Source of the DNA: DUQW01 sp050953805
GTDB taxonomy: Bacteria; Bacillota_I; Bacilli_A; Acholeplasmatales; Acholeplasmataceae
DNA length: 64,000 nt
Direction of reading: 5' to 3'
Assembly: GCA_050953805.1 (NCBI GenBank)
Contig: JBMNNE010000001.1
Coordinates: 186,001-250,000 of the forward strand
The translations under genes and the position numbers were made by a program. Each line of letters opens with the position of its first letter. Within the stretch, counting starts at the first letter, position 1. Positions 1 through 7,941 of the stretch are shown one piece after another. The notes under the pieces were generated by a model. It did not search any database and was not told the origin of the DNA. It saw only the letters and a list, made by a program, of their open reading frames with translations.

Positions 1-1
1 A

Positions 2-67
2 AATGATATAGATAAAATCTTAAGGAAAAATAATTGGTATCAAGGTGATTTATATGAGAAAGAGTAA
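2..67 (+). CDS. C-terminal end of a YtqA-like radical SAM protein (partial)
   Basis: An open frame entering from the left edge encodes about 21 residues ending in NWYQGDLYEKE and a TAA stop, and overlaps the start of the next gene by 14 nt. In Bacillus subtilis ytqA (TIGR01212-type radical SAM) directly precedes ytqB, and YtqA/YhcC proteins end in a short segment with a QG motif. The identification rests on this context and a weak motif. The bulk of the gene lies outside the window. Confidence 0.4.
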   Translation, partial: NDIDKILRKNNWYQGDLYEKE

Positions 68-584
68 AATTGTGCAATTATCTCATGAGATTTTATCATC
101 TTTAGTTAATGAAAATGATATCATCATTGATGCTACTTTAGGTAATGGTTTTGACTCACTTTTCTTATCACCATTAGTTAGTCAAATCTTTAGTTTTGAT
201 ATCCAAGAAATGGCACTCAATAAATCATTAGAAACCCTTAAAGATGTATCAAATGTTAATTGTCTTTTAGATAGCCATTTAAATTATAAAAAGTATCTAA
301 TTAATTATGACGGTGTCGTTTTCAATTTGGGGTTTTTACCAAATGGTGATAAAAGGATTACTACCACTTCTATAACGACAATTAACACCCTAAAATTAAT
401 GGTTAATGACAATTTAGCGCGTTTTATTTTAATTGTAGTTTACCCTAAACATCCGGAAGGTAGTATTGAAAGTAAAGATTTACTAGCATATATTAAAAAT
501 ATTAGCAACTATAATGTTACTTTAATAAATTATGACGAAAATATTGTTAGTGATTATATAATCTTGCTTGAAAAAAGGGCATAA
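54..584 (+). CDS. mnmM: YtqB/MnmM-type SAM-dependent tRNA methyltransferase
   Basis: A 176-residue class I methyltransferase. The SAM-binding motif I is IIDATLGNGFDS near the N-terminus, followed by an acidic strand (FSFDIQ) and the family motif VFNLGFLPNGDK, with ITTTSITT and YPKHPEGS further on. This is the YtqB (rRNA_methylase, PF06962) pattern. B. subtilis YtqB (MnmM) makes the final methylation of mnm5s2U34 in tRNA. The length matches the family (about 180-195 aa). I take ATG 54 as the start, because AAGGTGAT ends four bases before it; the GTG at 45 lies within that Shine-Dalgarno. Overlap with the preceding ytqA-like frame suggests coupled translation. The stop codon lies in the loop of a shared terminator. 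Confidence 0.85.
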   Translation: MRKSKIVQLSHEILSSLVNENDIIIDATLGNGFDSLFLSPLVSQIFSFDIQEMALNKSLETLKDVSNVNCLLDSHLNYKKYLINYDGVVFNLGFLPNGDKRITTTSITTINTLKLMVNDNLARFILIVVYPKHPEGSIESKDLLAYIKNISNYNVTLINYDENIVSDYIILLEKRA

Positions 585-592
585 GCCCTTTT
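573..592. terminator. Bidirectional intrinsic terminator between mnmM and leuS
   Basis: An 8-bp stem AAAAGGGC/GCCCTTTT with an ATAA loop sits between two convergent genes. T-rich sequence follows on the plus strand, and A-rich sequence precedes it to serve the minus strand. It overlaps the mnmM stop codon and abuts the leuS stop. Confidence 0.85.
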
Positions 593-3005
593 ATTTTGCA
601 ACTATATTGATTAATTTATTAGGAATAATAATTACCTTTAAGACATTTAGTCCCTCTAAATGCGTTTTAATATTGTCAAGACCAAAAGCTATTTGTTTAA
701 GTTCCGCTTCAGGCAAATCTCTTGGAACTTGTAATTTAGCTCTAACTCGGCCATTAACTTGAAACACCATTTCAACTTCAGCTAAAATTATCATTTGTGG
801 ATCAAAGTCAGGCCATTTTGAATATAAAAGCTCTTCTTCGTTATTTAATATGACTTGATTAATTTCTTCAGTAAGATGAGGTGCTACTGGATTTAAAAGT
901 TTTAAGAAATTTATTGCCTTTTTACGATCGATTTTTTCAACTTTATATACTTCGTTAACAAAAATCATCATTTGACTGATCGCAGTATTAAAAGCCAATG
1001 TTTCAAAATCTTCAGTTACTTTTTTCACTGTTTGATGATAAACATAGTCAAGTTCATTAACATTATTCTCGGTAATCTCAAATTGTTTATACATACGATA
1101 AACTCGGTCTAAAAATCTTTTAGCACCATCTAATGAAGTCGTACTCCATGGTTTATCACTTTCTAGAGGTCCCATAAACATTTCATATAGTCTTAAAGAG
1201 TCAGCTCCATGAGAATGGATAATATCATCTGGATTAACGACATTACCTAAGGATTTTGACATTTTTTGACCATTATCACCTAAAATCATTCCTTGATTAA
1301 CTAGTTTTTTAAATGGTTCAGGTGATTGGACTAAACCAATATCATATAAAAATTTATGCCAAAATCTTGCATATAGTAAATGTCCAACAGCGTGTTCTTT
1401 ACCACCAAGATAAAGATCTACTGGTAACCACTTTTGGATTTCTTCTTTGGCTTCTAATGAATTAAGTGGAATCATTCCATTTTCACTTTGTAACAAGTAA
1501 CCAATGTAATACCATGAGCTACCTGCTAGTTGTGGCATCGTATTAGTTTCACGGCGATATTTTTTGCCGTCAATTTCTACATATAGCCAATCAAGCGCAT
1601 TAGCAAGTGGACTTTCTCCAGTTCCACTTGGTTTAATATTATCAAGTTTGGGAAGTAATAACGGCAACTCTTCTTCTTTTAAGACTTTAATTTCTCCATC
1701 TTCACCAAACAATACCGGAAATGGTTCACCCCAATATCTTTGACGTGAAAATACCCAATCACGTAATTTATAATTATCAGTTTTATAACCAAGCTTATTA
1801 GTTTCTAAATATCTAATAATAACTTCATTAGCTTCTTTAATATTTAATCCATTAAATAATGGACTATTAATATGAATTCCATCTCCAGTATATGCTTCAC
1901 CAACAACATCTGAATCAATAACTTGAATAATATCTAATCCAAACTTTATCGCAAACTCATAATCTCTTTCATCATGAGCCGGTACTGCCATAACGGCACC
2001 AGTTCCGTATGATGTTAACACATAGTCAGAAATCCATATTGGTAGTTGAACTCCAGTTAGTGGATGAATCGCAAAGGCACCGATAAAGACCCCTGTCTTT
2101 TCTTTGTCTAATTCGCGATCAAGATCTGATTTTTGTTTAGTAAGTTCAATATAACTTTTAACCTCATCATATTCACTCGGTGAAGTTATTTCTAAAACTA
2201 GTGGATGTTCAGGAGCTAATACACAATAACTAACGCCATATAAAGTATCAGGTCTTGTGGTAAAGATATCAAAAGATTCATCTGAATTAGCAACTTCAAA
2301 AGTAATAGTTGCCCCCGTGGATTTTCCAATCCAATTTCTTTGCATTTCTTTTAGTGAATCTGACCAATCTAATAATTCAAGATCATTTAATAATCTTTCA
2401 GCGTATTTAGTGATTTTTAAAACCCACTGCTTCATCGCTTTTTTAGTGACTGGATATCCACCACGCTCAGAAACCATTAATCCGTCAACCACTTCAATTT
2501 CATCATTAGCTAAAACTGTTCCCAACTCTTCACACCAATTAACTTCAACTTCTTTAATTTCAGCTAATCCATGTTCATATAGTTTCGTAAAAATCCATTG
2601 AGTCCACTTATAATAACTTGGATCACTAGTAATAACTTGGCGATCCCAATCAATTCCTTTACCAGACTCAATAATTTGTCTTTTAAAATTTTCAATATTT
2701 TGATAGGTGAATTCTTTCGGATCATTTCCGGTTTTAATCGCATATTGTTCAGCAGGCAGCCCAAAAGCGTCAAACCCCATTGGAACTAAGACATTATAAC
2801 CTTGCATCCGTTTAAATCTAGCATAAATATCACTAGCCGCATATCCTTCGATATGTCCAACATGTAATCCTTCAGCACTAGGATAAGGGAACATATCTAA
2901 AATATAAATCTTTGGTAGTGATTCATCATTTAAAGTTTTAAAAGATTTATGGTCTTGCCAATGTTTTTGCCATTTTTTCTCTATTTTTCGAAAATCATAA
3001 AACAT
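591..3005 (-). CDS. leuS: Leucyl-tRNA synthetase
   Basis: An 804-residue class I aminoacyl-tRNA synthetase that charges tRNA-Leu. The HIGH motif appears as HVGH (residues 48-51) after PYPSAEGL. KMSKS is in GQKMSKSLGNVVNPDD at roughly residue 575. The CP1 editing domain carries the threonine-rich segment FDIFTTRPDTLYGVSY and the AHDERDYEFA motif. It ends with an anticodon-binding region and a C-terminal domain. Length is normal for bacterial LeuRS. The chosen ATG at 3005 is preceded by AGGTGATTTTT; the GTG at 3014 is part of that Shine-Dalgarno. A TATAAT lies at 3023-3028 with a weak -35. The roughly 50-nt leader leaves no room for a T-box. Convergent with mnmM. Confidence 0.97.
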   Translation of the reverse strand: MFYDFRKIEKKWQKHWQDHKSFKTLNDESLPKIYILDMFPYPSAEGLHVGHIEGYAASDIYARFKRMQGYNVLVPMGFDAFGLPAEQYAIKTGNDPKEFTYQNIENFKRQIIESGKGIDWDRQVITSDPSYYKWTQWIFTKLYEHGLAEIKEVEVNWCEELGTVLANDEIEVVDGLMVSERGGYPVTKKAMKQWVLKITKYAERLLNDLELLDWSDSLKEMQRNWIGKSTGATITFEVANSDESFDIFTTRPDTLYGVSYCVLAPEHPLVLEITSPSEYDEVKSYIELTKQKSDLDRELDKEKTGVFIGAFAIHPLTGVQLPIWISDYVLTSYGTGAVMAVPAHDERDYEFAIKFGLDIIQVIDSDVVGEAYTGDGIHINSPLFNGLNIKEANEVIIRYLETNKLGYKTDNYKLRDWVFSRQRYWGEPFPVLFGEDGEIKVLKEEELPLLLPKLDNIKPSGTGESPLANALDWLYVEIDGKKYRRETNTMPQLAGSSWYYIGYLLQSENGMIPLNSLEAKEEIQKWLPVDLYLGGKEHAVGHLLYARFWHKFLYDIGLVQSPEPFKKLVNQGMILGDNGQKMSKSLGNVVNPDDIIHSHGADSLRLYEMFMGPLESDKPWSTTSLDGAKRFLDRVYRMYKQFEITENNVNELDYVYHQTVKKVTEDFETLAFNTAISQMMIFVNEVYKVEKIDRKKAINFLKLLNPVAPHLTEEINQVILNNEEELLYSKWPDFDPQMIILAEVEMVFQVNGRVRAKLQVPRDLPEAELKQIAFGLDNIKTHLEGLNVLKVIIIPNKLINIVAK

Positions 3006-3064
3006 AAAAATCACCTAAAATTATTATACCACGAATTAGACCTTGCTACTTAAGAATGGCTAAA

Positions 3065-3089
3065 AAAAAGGATGCATCCCATCCTTTTT
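3065..3089 (-). terminator. acpP intrinsic terminator
   Basis: A perfect 10-bp stem AAAAAGGATG/CATCCTTTTT with a 5-nt loop lies just downstream of acpP. A run of A on the plus strand (3062-3069) gives the U tract on the minus-strand transcript. Confidence 0.85.
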
Positions 3090-3115
3090 AAACTAAATAA
3101 TAAAATTTTAAAATT

Positions 3116-3346
3116 TTATCCGATTAAGTTTTCTACGTATTTAACTAAATCTCCAACCGTTTTTAGTGAAAAAGCATCTTCATCAGATACTGATACATTA
3201 TATTCATCTTCAATGAACATAATAATTTCAACAGCATCAATAGAATCGATTCCTAAATCTTCAGATAATCTTGCATCTAATGTTACTTTTGATTCGCTAA
3301 CGCCTAAATCACTAACGATCATGTTTTTAAGTTTTTCAAATACCAT
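3116..3346 (-). CDS. acpP: Acyl carrier protein
   Basis: A 76-residue acidic carrier protein of fatty acid and phospholipid synthesis. The phosphopantetheine attachment motif is GIDSIDAVE, with Ser35 as the modified residue. Canonical ACPs have DSLD, so the Leu to Ile change is conservative. Helix II/III sequence and the EDEYNVSVSDEDA region are typical. The start ATG follows AAGGAG at good spacing. It lies 38 nt downstream of the alpha-glucosidase gene on the same strand without an intervening terminator, so partial cotranscription is possible. No other fat genes are adjacent. Confidence 0.95.
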   Translation of the reverse strand: MVFEKLKNMIVSDLGVSESKVTLDARLSEDLGIDSIDAVEIIMFIEDEYNVSVSDEDAFSLKTVGDLVKYVENLIG

Positions 3347-3384
3347 AATCTTCTCTCCTTTTTAAAATCCATAATTATTTTAGA

Positions 3385-5091
3385 TTATTTCTTATCTTTT
3401 GTCAAACTAAGAGATATTACAACTGCTTCATATGGTCTTAAACTAATAGATTTAGGCGAAATATGTGAATCTTTATAATTTGAAAAAATAATTTTAATAG
3501 GTTTCATTCCTTCTAGTTTAGAAAATAAAAAGCGTCGATTTTTATCACTAAAAGAGTTAATCACTAAAATAATCTCGTTGTTAAGCTTCCTTAGATAGGC
3601 AAAAATAAAGGGATTATTAAAATCAATAATCTCAAAATCTCCGTAAATTAGAGTTTCTCGATATTTACTATTTAATTTTAAATCAATGATTTTTTTATAG
3701 TGATTTAAAATAGAGTTGGTATCAGCAATTTGATTTTCAACATTTATGTCTTGATAATTAGGGTGAACCTTAATCCAAGGAACTCCGGTAGTAAATCCGG
3801 CATTTTTAGATGCATTCCACTGCATTGGAATTCTTGAGTGATCTCGCGAATGACCTTTATGGCGATTAACTGCCTCATCTACTGTTAAATTTGGATTATT
3901 TTTTAAATCAAGTTTAATATGATTAATCGTTGATACGTCTCTAAATTCATCTAATTTTTTAAATGGATAATTAGTCATGCCGATTTCTTCACCTTGATAA
4001 ATAAATGGTGTTCCTTTAATAAAATATAATGTGTTAGCTAACATTTTAGCTGATTTTTCAAAGTAGTTTAAATCCCCGTACATACTCATAACTCGTGGGT
4101 GATCATGATTTAACCAATAAAGTGGATTCCATCCTTTTCCTCTAAATCCATCTTGCCACTTTTTAAAAACTGACTTTAATTTAACAACATCAGTTTTTTC
4201 AACACCATTAACATTTTTAGTACACCAATTATGATCAAAATTAAAAACCATATTTAATTGGCCATATTCGTTAGAAGCATATCTTAATCCCGATTCAACT
4301 GACGCTCCCCCACCCACTTCACCAATAGTAACAATATCATATTTAGAAAAAACTTTATCTTTTAAAATTTGCAAATAATCATGAACTTTTGGTAAATTGG
4401 AATATTTAGAAAAATCAGGGACATAGCGATCATTTGTCATATGAGAATCTTCAAATGGAGCTCTAGCTAAATGACTTGCAGCATCAATCCTAAATCCTGA
4501 AATGCCTAGATCTAACCACCAAGTTGCCATTTTTACCATCTCTTGTTGGACTTTTTCAGATTTCCAATTTAAATCTGGCATTTTATTACTAAAAATTTTC
4601 ATAAAATAATAACCAGTTATTTCATCTTTTTGCCAACAACTGCCACCAAAAAAAGAAGACCAATTAGTTGGTTCATATTCTATTCCATCAATATAACGTG
4701 GCGGTTCCCAAATATAATATTCCCGATATGGATTATTTAATGATTTTCTTGATTCTTGAAACCAATAGTGTTCATCAGAAGTGTGATTTAAAATTAAATC
4801 AACAATAACTCGAATCTTTAATTGTTTCGCTTTATCTAAAACTTTTTTAAAAGTCTCAATAGTTCCATATTCACTTGCAACTTCATAAAAATCACTAACA
4901 TCATACCCATTATCATCCATTGGTGATTTATAAAATGGCACTAGCCATATTAAATTAACTCCTAAGTAATGTAAATAATCTAATTTTTGATAGACTCCTT
5001 CTAAATCACCAATGCCATCACCATTAGTATCAAAAAAACTTTTTATATAGATTTGATATCCAAATGATTCCATCCACCATTTTTTCTTCAT
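3385..5091 (-). CDS. GH13 alpha-glucosidase (oligo-1,6-glucosidase/maltase family), cytoplasmic
   Basis: A 568-residue protein with no signal peptide, so it acts inside the cell on imported maltodextrins or isomalto-oligosaccharides. The length matches GH13_31 enzymes. It has the metal-loop motif DTNGDGIGDL (residues 21-30), region I DLILNH (D98, H103), nucleophile D203 in GFRIDAAS, acid/base E258 in TIGEVGG, and region IV NHDHPR. The residue after the nucleophile is Ala. In this family Val there goes with alpha-1,6 and Ala/Thr with alpha-1,4 preference, so maltase-like activity is my inference. The start ATG has GAGGT upstream. Divergent from the neopullulanase gene across a 61-73 bp region containing a palindrome. 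Confidence 0.88.
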   Translation of the reverse strand: MKKKWWMESFGYQIYIKSFFDTNGDGIGDLEGVYQKLDYLHYLGVNLIWLVPFYKSPMDDNGYDVSDFYEVASEYGTIETFKKVLDKAKQLKIRVIVDLILNHTSDEHYWFQESRKSLNNPYREYYIWEPPRYIDGIEYEPTNWSSFFGGSCWQKDEITGYYFMKIFSNKMPDLNWKSEKVQQEMVKMATWWLDLGISGFRIDAASHLARAPFEDSHMTNDRYVPDFSKYSNLPKVHDYLQILKDKVFSKYDIVTIGEVGGGASVESGLRYASNEYGQLNMVFNFDHNWCTKNVNGVEKTDVVKLKSVFKKWQDGFRGKGWNPLYWLNHDHPRVMSMYGDLNYFEKSAKMLANTLYFIKGTPFIYQGEEIGMTNYPFKKLDEFRDVSTINHIKLDLKNNPNLTVDEAVNRHKGHSRDHSRIPMQWNASKNAGFTTGVPWIKVHPNYQDINVENQIADTNSILNHYKKIIDLKLNSKYRETLIYGDFEIIDFNNPFIFAYLRKLNNEIILVINSFSDKNRRFLFSKLEGMKPIKIIFSNYKDSHISPKSISLRPYEAVVISLSLTKDKK

Positions 5092-5125
5092 TAACTTACC
5101 TCTTCAATTCATACTATTAATATTT

Positions 5126-5144
5126 TATCACATTATATGTGATA
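5126..5144. promoter_or_regulatory. Palindromic candidate operator in divergent promoter region
   Basis: TATCACAttataTGTGATA is a 7-bp perfect inverted repeat with a 5-nt centre between divergent glycosidase genes. TATAAT -10 boxes overlap it on both strands (5143-5148 plus, 5132-5137 minus), so a bound protein would block both promoters. It lacks the central CG of LacI/CcpA operators, so its regulator is not obviously the nearby LacI protein. Confidence 0.5.
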
Positions 5145-5164
5145 TAATTAAAATGGTGATTAAC

Positions 5165-6928
5165 TTGAATTTACATGCAATTTGGCATCAAAGCCATTCA
5201 GAGTATTCTTATCAGATGGATCATGAAACTGTTCATCTTCTTTTACGAGTTGCTAAAAATGATATTAGTGCAGTGACATTACTTTATGGAGATCCATTTC
5301 ATTGGGCTCGAGATAAAAACAACAAGCGATATCAATGGGATATGAAGGAAAAAGAAATGACATTAAAATACAGTAACGAACTATTTGATTTCTTTTTTCT
5401 TGAACTAAAAGTTCCATCTAAAAGAATTAGATACGCCTTTTTAATTAAAGACAATCAAGGTGATGAAATTATTTATCATTCAAAAGGAATTTTAAAAGTA
5501 GATCAATCACGCAATATTACTGATGTTAATTGTTTCTTTAACCTTCCTTATCTACATCAAGAAGATCTAACTAATACTCCTAGCTGGGTTAAAGAAACGG
5601 TATGGTATCAAATTTTCCCTGATCGTTTTTATAACTACAATAATCCTTCAAAACATAACTGGGATAATGTTGAAGTGAAAAATAATGAAATTTATGGTGG
5701 TAACTTACAAGGAATTATTAAAAAACTGCCCTATATTAAATCATTAGGTTGTTCAGGGATTTATTTAACACCAATCTTTAAAGCTAAAACGGCTCATAAA
5801 TATGATACTGTTGATTACTACATGATTGACCCTAGTTTTGGAACTAATGATGATTTTAAAGAGTTTGTTGACAAAGCTCATCAATTAGGAATTAAAGTTA
5901 TGTTAGATGGCGTCTTTAATCACGCTGGATTTTATCATCCGTATTTCCAAGATGTAAGTAAAAAAGGCGAAAATAGTGAATATGCTGAAGCGTTTATGAT
6001 TAAAAAATGGCCAGCTGTTGACTTTGAATATGATGATGATAAAATCTTTATGCTAACATCGGATAATATTAACTATGAGACTTTTGCTACAACTCCGTAT
6101 ATGCCAAAATGGAATTTTACTTCACAAATTACGGAAGATTATTTGTTAGGGGTTGTAAAATATTGGATTACCAAATATAATATTGATGCATGGCGCTTAG
6201 ATGTTTCTAATGAAATTAGTTTTGAATTTTTACGAAAAATTAAACGCGTAGCTAGAAAAGCTAATCCGGAAGTTTATATTTTAGGTGAAAACTGGGATCA
6301 AGCTCTTCCGTGGTTGCGTGGTGATCAAATGGACGGCGTGATGAATTATTTTCTAACTAATATAATTTGGGATTTTATCGATTTAAAAATTGATTATTTA
6401 GAATTTAAAAATCGATTAACCCATTATTTAGTTGGAACGCCCAAAAATATAATTAACAATCAATTTAACTTAATTTCATCACACGATACAATGAGAATTA
6501 AATCAAGAGTTAATGGTGATATGAGACGAGTTAAAATTGCCCATATTCTCTTACTTTTATCACATGGAACTCCTAGTATCTATTATGGTGATGAAATTGG
6601 ATTAGAAGGAAAAGATGATCCTGATAACCGTCGCACGATGATTTGGGATGAAACTAAATGGGATTTAGATTTCTTATCATTTATCAAGAAGTTAATTACT
6701 ATTAGAAAAGAATATCATGATTTTAATAGTGAAATGAAAGTCATTTCATATAATCATAATTTGATTTTAAAAACTAGTGATTTATATCTCGTTATAAATA
6801 ATTCAAACCAAGAAAAACCGCTAAATCTTAAGGGTAAGTATCTAGATGTCTTAAATGAAACAATGATTAATTTTGATGAAGTTAAAACAATAAACCCATT
6901 TGAATTTTATATTCTAAAAAAGGAGTGA
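5165..6928 (+). CDS. Neopullulanase/cyclomaltodextrinase (GH13_20), cytoplasmic
   Basis: About 587 residues and no signal peptide. The N-terminal about 120 residues (AIWHQSHSEYSYQMD..HLLLRV, then YGDPFHW) match the CBM34-type N domain of cyclomaltodextrinases and maltogenic amylases. Catalytic motifs are region I DGVFNHAG, nucleophile Asp in AWRLDVSNE, acid/base Glu in LGENWDQ, and region IV SSHDTMR. Such enzymes cut pullulan, cyclodextrins and maltodextrins. I favour the TTG at 5165 because GGTGAT ends four bases upstream, as in mnmM and leuS. The ATG at 5153 lies at or before the expected transcription start and has no Shine-Dalgarno. It is followed 7 bp later by the LacI regulator, forming an operon. 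Confidence 0.9.
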   Translation: MNLHAIWHQSHSEYSYQMDHETVHLLLRVAKNDISAVTLLYGDPFHWARDKNNKRYQWDMKEKEMTLKYSNELFDFFFLELKVPSKRIRYAFLIKDNQGDEIIYHSKGILKVDQSRNITDVNCFFNLPYLHQEDLTNTPSWVKETVWYQIFPDRFYNYNNPSKHNWDNVEVKNNEIYGGNLQGIIKKLPYIKSLGCSGIYLTPIFKAKTAHKYDTVDYYMIDPSFGTNDDFKEFVDKAHQLGIKVMLDGVFNHAGFYHPYFQDVSKKGENSEYAEAFMIKKWPAVDFEYDDDKIFMLTSDNINYETFATTPYMPKWNFTSQITEDYLLGVVKYWITKYNIDAWRLDVSNEISFEFLRKIKRVARKANPEVYILGENWDQALPWLRGDQMDGVMNYFLTNIIWDFIDLKIDYLEFKNRLTHYLVGTPKNIINNQFNLISSHDTMRIKSRVNGDMRRVKIAHILLLLSHGTPSIYYGDEIGLEGKDDPDNRRTMIWDETKWDLDFLSFIKKLITIRKEYHDFNSEMKVISYNHNLILKTSDLYLVINNSNQEKPLNLKGKYLDVLNETMINFDEVKTINPFEFYILKKE

Positions 6929-6935
6929 TTTTAAA

Positions 6936-7910
6936 ATGAAACCAACAATGAGAGATGTTGCTAAAGAAGCAAATGTTAGTGTCTCAACTGTTTCAAGAGT
7001 TATTAACAACAAGGATTCGGTACACGAATCAACGCGAGTATTAGTGCTTGACGCCATTGAAAAATTAGGGTTTACCCCTAATAAATTAGCGCAAAGCTTA
7101 ACTAGTAATTATAGTAAAATGGTGGCAGTGTTTGTCCCTCATATTGGGCCTGAATTTTATGGTCATCTTTTAGAAGGAATTGAAAGTCAAGCCGGAGCTT
7201 ATGGATATAAAATTATTTTCTGTAATACCCAAAATAATCCTGAAAGAGAATTAGACTATTTGCGCTTTGTAGAGCAATATAACATTGATGGATTAATTAT
7301 CGCTTCTGATTTCCATAACATTAAAACGGTTCAAGAAATGAACATTCCAATCGTTACAGTTGACCACACTTTAGATGAAACTTATCCGTCTGTTACTAGT
7401 GATAATATTAAAGGTGGAAAATTAGGTGCACAAGAGTTAGTCGAAGCTGGTGCTAAAAATATTTTACTCTTTAGAGGTCCATCGTTTTTACCAACGACGA
7501 TTGAAAGAACCATTGGTGCTAAAGAAGTATTTGATCTTCACCCTGATATTACTTATACTTATTATGATTTCGATTTAGTTGCTCCTGACTGCCGTGAAAT
7601 TGAAGATGTTTTAAATTCTCATACTGATGTTGATGGTATTTTTGCTTATGGTGACACCTTAGCCTTAGCCACAATAAAAATATTGAATAAATTAGACAAG
7701 AGAATGCCTCAAGATGTTCGGGTTGTCGGTTTCGATAATAACTATTTTAGTGTCATGTCAACCCCACCACTAACAACCATTGAACAATCACCATCTTTTA
7801 TGGGTAAAAGTGCCTTTAATTTGCTTCATAAACTAATGAAAAATGAAACAATCGATAATCCACACGTCATCGTTGATGTTAAATTAATCGAAAGAAATTC
7901 ATCAAAATAA
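6936..7910 (+). CDS. LacI/GalR-family transcriptional regulator, probable maltodextrin regulator
   Basis: A 324-residue LacI-family protein. The N-terminal helix-turn-helix is MRDVAKEANVSVSTVSRVIN with the hinge helix region TPNKLAQSL. A periplasmic-binding-like effector domain follows (PHIGPEFYGHLLEGIE, DGLIIAS, VRVVGFDNN, TTIEQS). It sits in an operon directly after neopullulanase and inside the alpha-glucan cluster, so a MalR-like role is inferred. Candidate LacI/CcpA-type operators with central CG lie at 20124-20137 and 20150-20163. The Shine-Dalgarno AAGGAG overlaps the end of the preceding gene. A global CcpA role is less likely, because CcpA is usually not within a maltodextrin operon. 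Confidence 0.88.
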   Translation: MKPTMRDVAKEANVSVSTVSRVINNKDSVHESTRVLVLDAIEKLGFTPNKLAQSLTSNYSKMVAVFVPHIGPEFYGHLLEGIESQAGAYGYKIIFCNTQNNPERELDYLRFVEQYNIDGLIIASDFHNIKTVQEMNIPIVTVDHTLDETYPSVTSDNIKGGKLGAQELVEAGAKNILLFRGPSFLPTTIERTIGAKEVFDLHPDITYTYYDFDLVAPDCREIEDVLNSHTDVDGIFAYGDTLALATIKILNKLDKRMPQDVRVVGFDNNYFSVMSTPPLTTIEQSPSFMGKSAFNLLHKLMKNETIDNPHVIVDVKLIERNSSK

Positions 7911-7940
7911 AAAATTCCCGAGGATAACCTCGGGATTTTC
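7911..7940. terminator. Bidirectional terminator between lacI-type gene and pullulanase
   Basis: TCCCGAGG/CCTCGGGA stem with an ATAA loop, extended by A/T pairs. It has T-rich flanks on both strands and lies between convergent stop codons. Confidence 0.88.
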
Positions 7941-7941
7941 T

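Noticed and set aside
2257..2601. Plus-strand reading frame inside leuS
   Set aside because: It is the antisense shadow of a full-length conserved gene, with no ribosome-binding site. The same applies to the other frames inside the GH13, ntp and beta-propeller genes.
3006..3064. T-box riboswitch upstream of leuS
   Set aside because: The leader is only a few tens of bases and lacks Stem I and the T-box sequence; it holds just a promoter and the Shine-Dalgarno.
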